Assembly (NCBI GenBank): GCA_009937555.1
Contig: JAACFD010000076.1
Location: 1-8,613 of the forward strand
DNA from: Chlamydiales bacterium
GTDB taxonomy: Bacteria; Chlamydiota; Chlamydiia; Chlamydiales; JAACFD01
DNA length: 8,613 nucleotides
Reading direction: 5' to 3'
In this document: positions 5,568 to 8,613 of the stretch, piece by piece
Layout: each line of letters begins with the position of its first letter
Position numbering within the stretch: position 1 is the stretch's first letter
The notes under the pieces: model-generated
The model's input: the letters and a program-made list of their open reading frames with translations, nothing else
Told to the model about the DNA's origin: nothing
Databases searched by the model: none
Made by a program: the position numbers and the translations under genes

Positions 5568-6848
5568 CTATTTATTCGATATTTTTATAAGTATTTTCTT
5601 CTTCTTTCCTACGCCAATTAATAGGAAGTTTCCTTCTAATAAATTTTGCTCACCTAGAAGAAAGTCAACATCTTCGATACGAGAGTTGTTAACATAAACG
5701 CCGCCATTAGCAATCATTCTCCTAGCTTCCCCCTTGCTGGAAACCATGTTTGACTCTTTTAAAAGGTCTAAAAGAGAGTTTCCTACAACCTGCTCTTTGC
5801 TAAAGTCCACGCTAGGTACTTCTTTAGCCATTTCTTTTAATCCTTCCAAGTTAAGCTCCTGTTTTCCAGGCTTCATGCTCTCAGTAACTTTTATAGCCTT
5901 CTCTAAGCCCTCTTGACCATGTATATACTTAGTCACAGACTCTGCTAACATTTTTTGAGCTGTATTTGGACGATAATCACTAGATTGCATACTCTTTTCT
6001 AAGTCTAAAATCTCATCTGTCGGTATAAAAGTAAGCATTTTTAAAAGCTTAATTACGATATCATCCGGCACCCTGTAGAGATATTGATAGAGGTCATAAG
6101 AAGAAAGACGGTCTTCTGAAAGCCAAACTGCCCCCTTTTCACTTTTACCAAACTTCTTTCCATCCGAACGAGTTAGTAGTGGAAAAGTTAAACCAAAAAC
6201 GCTTTCGCCAGTCTTCTTCCTTACAAGTTCTGTTCCAGCTGTAATATTACCCCACTGATCGCTACCACCAGCTTGAAGGGAAACATCGTGGTGCTTATAT
6301 AAGTGATAAAAATCATAGCCTTGAAGTATTTGGTAACTGAGCTCTGTAAAACTAATCCCTTCTTCAGATTCTAAACGATTCTTCACGCTCTCTTTGCTAA
6401 GCATAGTGCTCACACGAAAGTGCTTTCCTACTTCTCTTAAAAAATCTATAAACTGATACTCTTTAAACCAGTCATAATTATTTACAATAACAGGTTTAGC
6501 TTTGGCATGCTGAAAATCTAAAAGCTGCTCAAGAGTTTTAGTGATTCCATCTTGGTTTTTCTTCAGTGTATCTAGGTCTAGAAGAGGTCTTTCTTTGTCC
6601 TTACCAGAAGGGTCTCCAATCATGGCTGTAGCCCCACCTACAACACAGACAGGGGTATGGCCAAAATTCTGGAAAAATGCAAGTAGCATTACACCAGCTA
6701 AATGACCTAGATGTAGACTATCAGCAGTTGGGTCAATACCTAAATAAATTTTACGGGGTTTTTCTAAAAAGGCCTTAAGGTCACCACTAGTTGTGGCCTC
6801 AATAATTCCCCGGCCTTCCAAAAAATCAATTATATTCATAACACTCAT
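5568..6848 (-). CDS. tyrS: Tyrosyl-tRNA synthetase
   Basis: This class I aminoacyl-tRNA synthetase charges tRNA-Tyr in the cytoplasm. The 426-residue length is normal for bacterial TyrS. The Rossmann catalytic domain carries YLGIDPTADSLHLGH with the HIGH-type motif HLGH (46-49), GDPSGKD (78-84), the tyrosine-binding segment SYQILQGYDF (171-180), GGSDQWGN (194-201) and the KMSKS-type motif KFGKS (232-236). The anticodon-binding helical region is about 250-345. A C-terminal S4 RNA-binding domain (about 355-400) includes SKGEARRMIANGGVYVNN. All catalytic motifs are intact. The ATG at 6848 is preceded by AGGG at short spacing. Another in-frame ATG three codons in (6839) has no better site. The gene stands alone, divergent from nhaA, with a good promoter at 6919-6947. 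In C. trachomatis tyrS lies elsewhere, as I recall, so this adjacency to the HU gene would be lineage-specific. Confidence 0.96.
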   Translation of the reverse strand: MSVMNIIDFLEGRGIIEATTSGDLKAFLEKPRKIYLGIDPTADSLHLGHLAGVMLLAFFQNFGHTPVCVVGGATAMIGDPSGKDKERPLLDLDTLKKNQDGITKTLEQLLDFQHAKAKPVIVNNYDWFKEYQFIDFLREVGKHFRVSTMLSKESVKNRLESEEGISFTELSYQILQGYDFYHLYKHHDVSLQAGGSDQWGNITAGTELVRKKTGESVFGLTFPLLTRSDGKKFGKSEKGAVWLSEDRLSSYDLYQYLYRVPDDIVIKLLKMLTFIPTDEILDLEKSMQSSDYRPNTAQKMLAESVTKYIHGQEGLEKAIKVTESMKPGKQELNLEGLKEMAKEVPSVDFSKEQVVGNSLLDLLKESNMVSSKGEARRMIANGGVYVNNSRIEDVDFLLGEQNLLEGNFLLIGVGKKKKILIKISNK

Positions 6849-6858
6849 TAAACCCTAA

Positions 6859-6888
6859 ACCTTGCGCATAAGGTGGTCTAGCAACCTT
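6859..6888 (-). promoter_or_regulatory. Repeated AAGGT/ACCTT segments in the tyrS leader
   Basis: Reading the minus strand, AAGGT (6884-6888), ACCTT (6870-6874) and a second AAGGT (6859-6863) follow one another. The middle segment can pair with either flank, giving two mutually exclusive 5-bp stems. The second AAGGT lies 10 nt before the start codon and could itself contribute to ribosome binding. The stems are short, so a regulatory role is speculative. No T-box motif is present. Confidence 0.2.
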
Positions 6889-6918
6889 GTGATTTTCTGC
6901 TTAATCAAAAACGAGTTC

Positions 6919-6947
6919 ATTATACAAATAGCTGCATTCCAAGTAAA
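6919..6947 (-). promoter_or_regulatory. Promoter of tyrS
   Basis: The minus strand has TTTACT (6942-6947, four of six), a 17-nt spacer and a perfect TATAAT (6919-6924). Transcription would start near 6912 and give a leader of about 64 nt. This is the best sigma-70-type (chlamydial sigma-66-type) promoter in the window. Confidence 0.6.
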
Positions 6948-6987
6948 TAACTTATTGCATTTCTTTGGGTTTAGAAAAATAAATTTA

Positions 6988-6999
6988 CTTTCATGAAAG
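6988..6999. repeat. 12-bp perfect palindrome upstream of nhaA
   Basis: CTTTCATGAAAG is its own reverse complement. It lies 8 nt upstream of the candidate nhaA -35, in the divergent tyrS-nhaA region, where an operator could sit. No regulator is encoded nearby. A chance occurrence is possible. Confidence 0.3.
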
Positions 7000-7007
7000 A
7001 AAGGGAA

Positions 7008-7035
7008 TTGAAAAAAAAACTCCAAACCTTATACA
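7008..7035 (+). promoter_or_regulatory. Candidate promoter of nhaA
   Basis: TTGAAA (7008-7013, five of six), a 16-nt spacer and TATACA (7030-7035, four of six) precede the GTG start by about 35 nt. Transcription would begin near 7042, giving a short leader of about 29 nt. Confidence 0.4.
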
Positions 7036-7070
7036 AAGCTACCCTATTGTTCAAATGACGGAATATTATA

Positions 7071-8456
7071 GTGCAAGAACTATCAAAAAAAGAAAAAAAT
7101 AGGCTTAACCGCTTTTTAGACTCTCTTTTGGGCGCTGAACTAAAAGAAATTGCCGGAGGCATACTACTTGTCTTAGCCTCCATCATTTCCTTAACTTTAG
7201 CTAACTCCTCTATAGGGCCTTCCTATCGTGATTTTTGGTCTACTCCTGTAGCTATAAGTTTTGGAGATAATTCCCTCTCTCTTTCAATAAGACACTGGAT
7301 CAACGATGGTCTAATGACTATTTTCTTTTTCGTAGTAGGTCTTGAGATCAAAAGAGAGCTTTCTGTAGGAGCTTTATCTTCTTTTAAAAAAGCGGCTATG
7401 CCGATAATAGCTGCCATTGGTGGTATGCTAGTACCAGCACTAGTCTACTATAAGCTAAACCTTAATAGTGAAAAAGCCCTTGCAGGCTGGGCAATCCCAA
7501 CAGCTACCGATATCGCATTTGTTGTAGGAATCCTTACTTTATTTAGTAAGAAGACCTCTGCAGCAATGCTAGTTTTTTTACTGACTTTGGCAACAGCGGA
7601 TGATCTAGGTGCTATTATTATTATCGCCCTGTTTTATACATCTACAATACAAACCACCTATCTCTTACTTGCTGCTATCGCCATAGCACTGCTTTTTTAC
7701 TTGAAATCTTTAAAGGTTTACCACACCTTACCCTATATTATCACAGGCTCATTCCTTTGGTTTTTTCTTTTAAAATCAGGTGTAAATGCTGATATATCTG
7801 GTGTAATAACAGCCTTTAGCATTCCTGTTTTTAGCAACACTCAGACAAGCAACTTTGTAGACAAGCTAAATAAGCTCACTCATCAGTTTCTTCTACATCA
7901 TTGTGATACTAATGATAAGCAGTATACTCGCAGCTCAAAGCAGCAGGAAATCTTATACCTACTACGGAAAGAACATGACTTAGTACACGCCCCATCACAG
8001 CGCCTTATTTTTTCCCTCCAAAGTTACTGTTCTTTTTTTATTGTTCCCCTGTATGCCCTAACGAATACTGCTATAGCAGTAGATATTCACCAGGTAAAAG
8101 AGCTTTTTCAAAGTAACATTAGTCTTGGCATAGTTTTAGGATTAATAGTAGGAAAACCTATAGGTATCATTTTATTTACTCTAATAGCCTCTAAGCTAAA
8201 ACTTGCAAAGCTTCCGGAAGGATTGGCTTATAAGGACTTAATTATTGTTGGCTGCTTGGGAGGTATTGGCTTTACTATGTCACTATTTGTCGCTGATTTA
8301 GCTTTTCCTAGAGGGTCTTCTCTTATCAACTTGTCTAAATTAAGCGTACTGCTAGCCTCATCATTATCTATTTTAATATCTGTAGCATTAATTTTAATGC
8401 AGCCATCGGACCAAAAGCACCTACATCATCATCGTAAATCCGATGATATTTCATGA
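7071..8456 (+). CDS. nhaA: Na+/H+ antiporter NhaA
   Basis: NhaA is an inner-membrane antiporter that expels Na+ (or Li+) in exchange for protons. The E. coli ion-site residues are present: T146-D147 (E. coli T132-D133), D177-D178 in LATADDLGA (D163-D164) and K362 in GKPIG (K300). VGLEIKREL (89-97) near the N-terminus and GGIGFTMSLFVADLAF (397-412) near the C-terminus are further family landmarks. The 461 residues exceed the 388 of E. coli because of a hydrophilic insert of about 47 residues (roughly 255-305) and a His-rich tail (450-454). Residues tied to pH response in E. coli are changed: H225 to N239, E252 to I313, H253 to F314 and H256 to Q317. The start is GTG: an in-frame stop at 7056-7058 leaves no upstream ATG, and only a weak GGA-type ribosome-binding site precedes it. 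The gene is divergent from tyrS and apparently monocistronic. Confidence 0.94.
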   Translation: MQELSKKEKNRLNRFLDSLLGAELKEIAGGILLVLASIISLTLANSSIGPSYRDFWSTPVAISFGDNSLSLSIRHWINDGLMTIFFFVVGLEIKRELSVGALSSFKKAAMPIIAAIGGMLVPALVYYKLNLNSEKALAGWAIPTATDIAFVVGILTLFSKKTSAAMLVFLLTLATADDLGAIIIIALFYTSTIQTTYLLLAAIAIALLFYLKSLKVYHTLPYIITGSFLWFFLLKSGVNADISGVITAFSIPVFSNTQTSNFVDKLNKLTHQFLLHHCDTNDKQYTRSSKQQEILYLLRKEHDLVHAPSQRLIFSLQSYCSFFIVPLYALTNTAIAVDIHQVKELFQSNISLGIVLGLIVGKPIGIILFTLIASKLKLAKLPEGLAYKDLIIVGCLGGIGFTMSLFVADLAFPRGSSLINLSKLSVLLASSLSILISVALILMQPSDQKHLHHHRKSDDIS

Positions 8457-8485
8457 AAACTTTTGGCTAAGAGAGCGATAGGACA

Positions 8486-8512
8486 TAAGTAAAAAAACTT
8501 AGTTTTTTTTTT
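8486..8512 (+). terminator. Weak intrinsic terminator after nhaA
   Basis: TAAGT (8486-8490) and ACTTA (8497-8501) form a 5-bp stem around an A-rich loop. One G and ten T residues (8503-8512) follow. An alternative pairing sets the A-run against the T-run. The stem is GC-poor, so termination may be inefficient, but the long T-run about 30 nt past the nhaA stop is suggestive. Confidence 0.45.
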
Positions 8513-8613
8513 GGGATAAAACCAAATTTGAGCTATGAAAAGGCATATAGAGAGATTCTCTATTAAGTAACTTCTAATCGGATTAATAGTAGGTATGTAT
8601 GAAAGATATAAAC
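8513..8613. other. Intergenic tail with no supported gene
   Basis: These bases hold a 7-bp perfect stem ATAGAGA/TCTCTAT (8547-8563, 3-nt loop) and a short palindrome TAATC-G-GATTA (8575-8585). Both are small enough to be chance. An ATG at 8599 (reading M-K-D-I-N) with AGG a few bases upstream could begin a plus-strand gene, but the window ends after five codons. Confidence 0.4.

Noticed and set aside
5397..5697. Two overlapping plus-strand open frames (5397-5621 and 5488-5697) in the tyrS-HU gap
   Set aside because: Phe/Leu-rich translations arise from T-rich DNA, there is no ribosome-binding site, the frames overlap each other and the end of tyrS, and the 5444-5472 hairpin lies inside the first.
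6849..6912. T-box riboswitch upstream of tyrS
   Set aside because: The conserved T-box sequence and a terminator/antiterminator pair are absent, and the leader is too short.
6971..7186. A 71-codon minus-strand frame over the nhaA promoter and start
   Set aside because: It is antisense to the 5' end of nhaA, and its Phe/Ser-rich content reflects the A-rich plus strand.
1..8613. CRISPR array, insertion sequence, prophage or tRNA gene
   Set aside because: No regularly spaced direct repeats, transposase or integrase motifs, or tRNA T-loop signatures were seen on either strand.

Overview
The window looks like the chromosome of a member of the Chlamydiota, most likely an environmental (non-Chlamydiaceae) lineage. 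The base composition is AT-rich. AccA opens with a PHEK...EYEK N-terminus and the HU/IHF protein with an M-x-T-MTKKKLIS N-terminus, both of which match what I remember of the Chlamydia trachomatis proteins. The minus-strand order HU/IHF, one gene, accA, MsbA-type ABC exporter matches the CT267-CT266-CT265-CT264 run of C. trachomatis as I recall it. A queC gene and an NhaA antiporter, neither of which I associate with C. trachomatis, point away from the pathogenic genus. This placement rests on memory and inspection, not on a search.

Layout: 1-132 is non-coding and holds one long imperfect hairpin. Positions 133-3643 form a tight minus-strand operon transcribed accA, then ABC exporter, then queC, with a 2-nt gap and a 1-nt TAATG overlap. 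A hairpin and an extended -10 promoter candidate precede it. Positions 3727-4716 (minus) encode a membrane-anchored YkuD-type L,D-transpeptidase. Positions 4930-5292 (minus) encode an HU/IHF nucleoid protein followed by a strong 15-bp intrinsic terminator (4840-4879). Its upstream region contains an 11-bp leader stem-loop. Positions 5568-6848 (minus) encode tyrosyl-tRNA synthetase. A 222-bp divergent promoter region follows, then nhaA on the plus strand (7071-8456) with a weak terminator. The last 157 bases have no gene I can support.

Most of the content is housekeeping or envelope biology: malonyl-CoA supply for fatty acids (AccA), lipid export (ABC exporter), peptidoglycan or envelope cross-linking (L,D-transpeptidase), tRNA charging and modification (TyrS, QueC), DNA architecture (HU/IHF) and ion/pH homeostasis (NhaA). 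I see no mobile element, CRISPR array, tRNA or rRNA, and no clear candidate for a wholly new system. The points most worth a second look are the NhaA that keeps its ion-binding residues but lacks several residues tied to pH sensing in E. coli, the altered DTPGAYPG-type motif in AccA, queC in a lipid operon, the structured HU leader, and the two related hairpins on either side of the L,D-transpeptidase gene.
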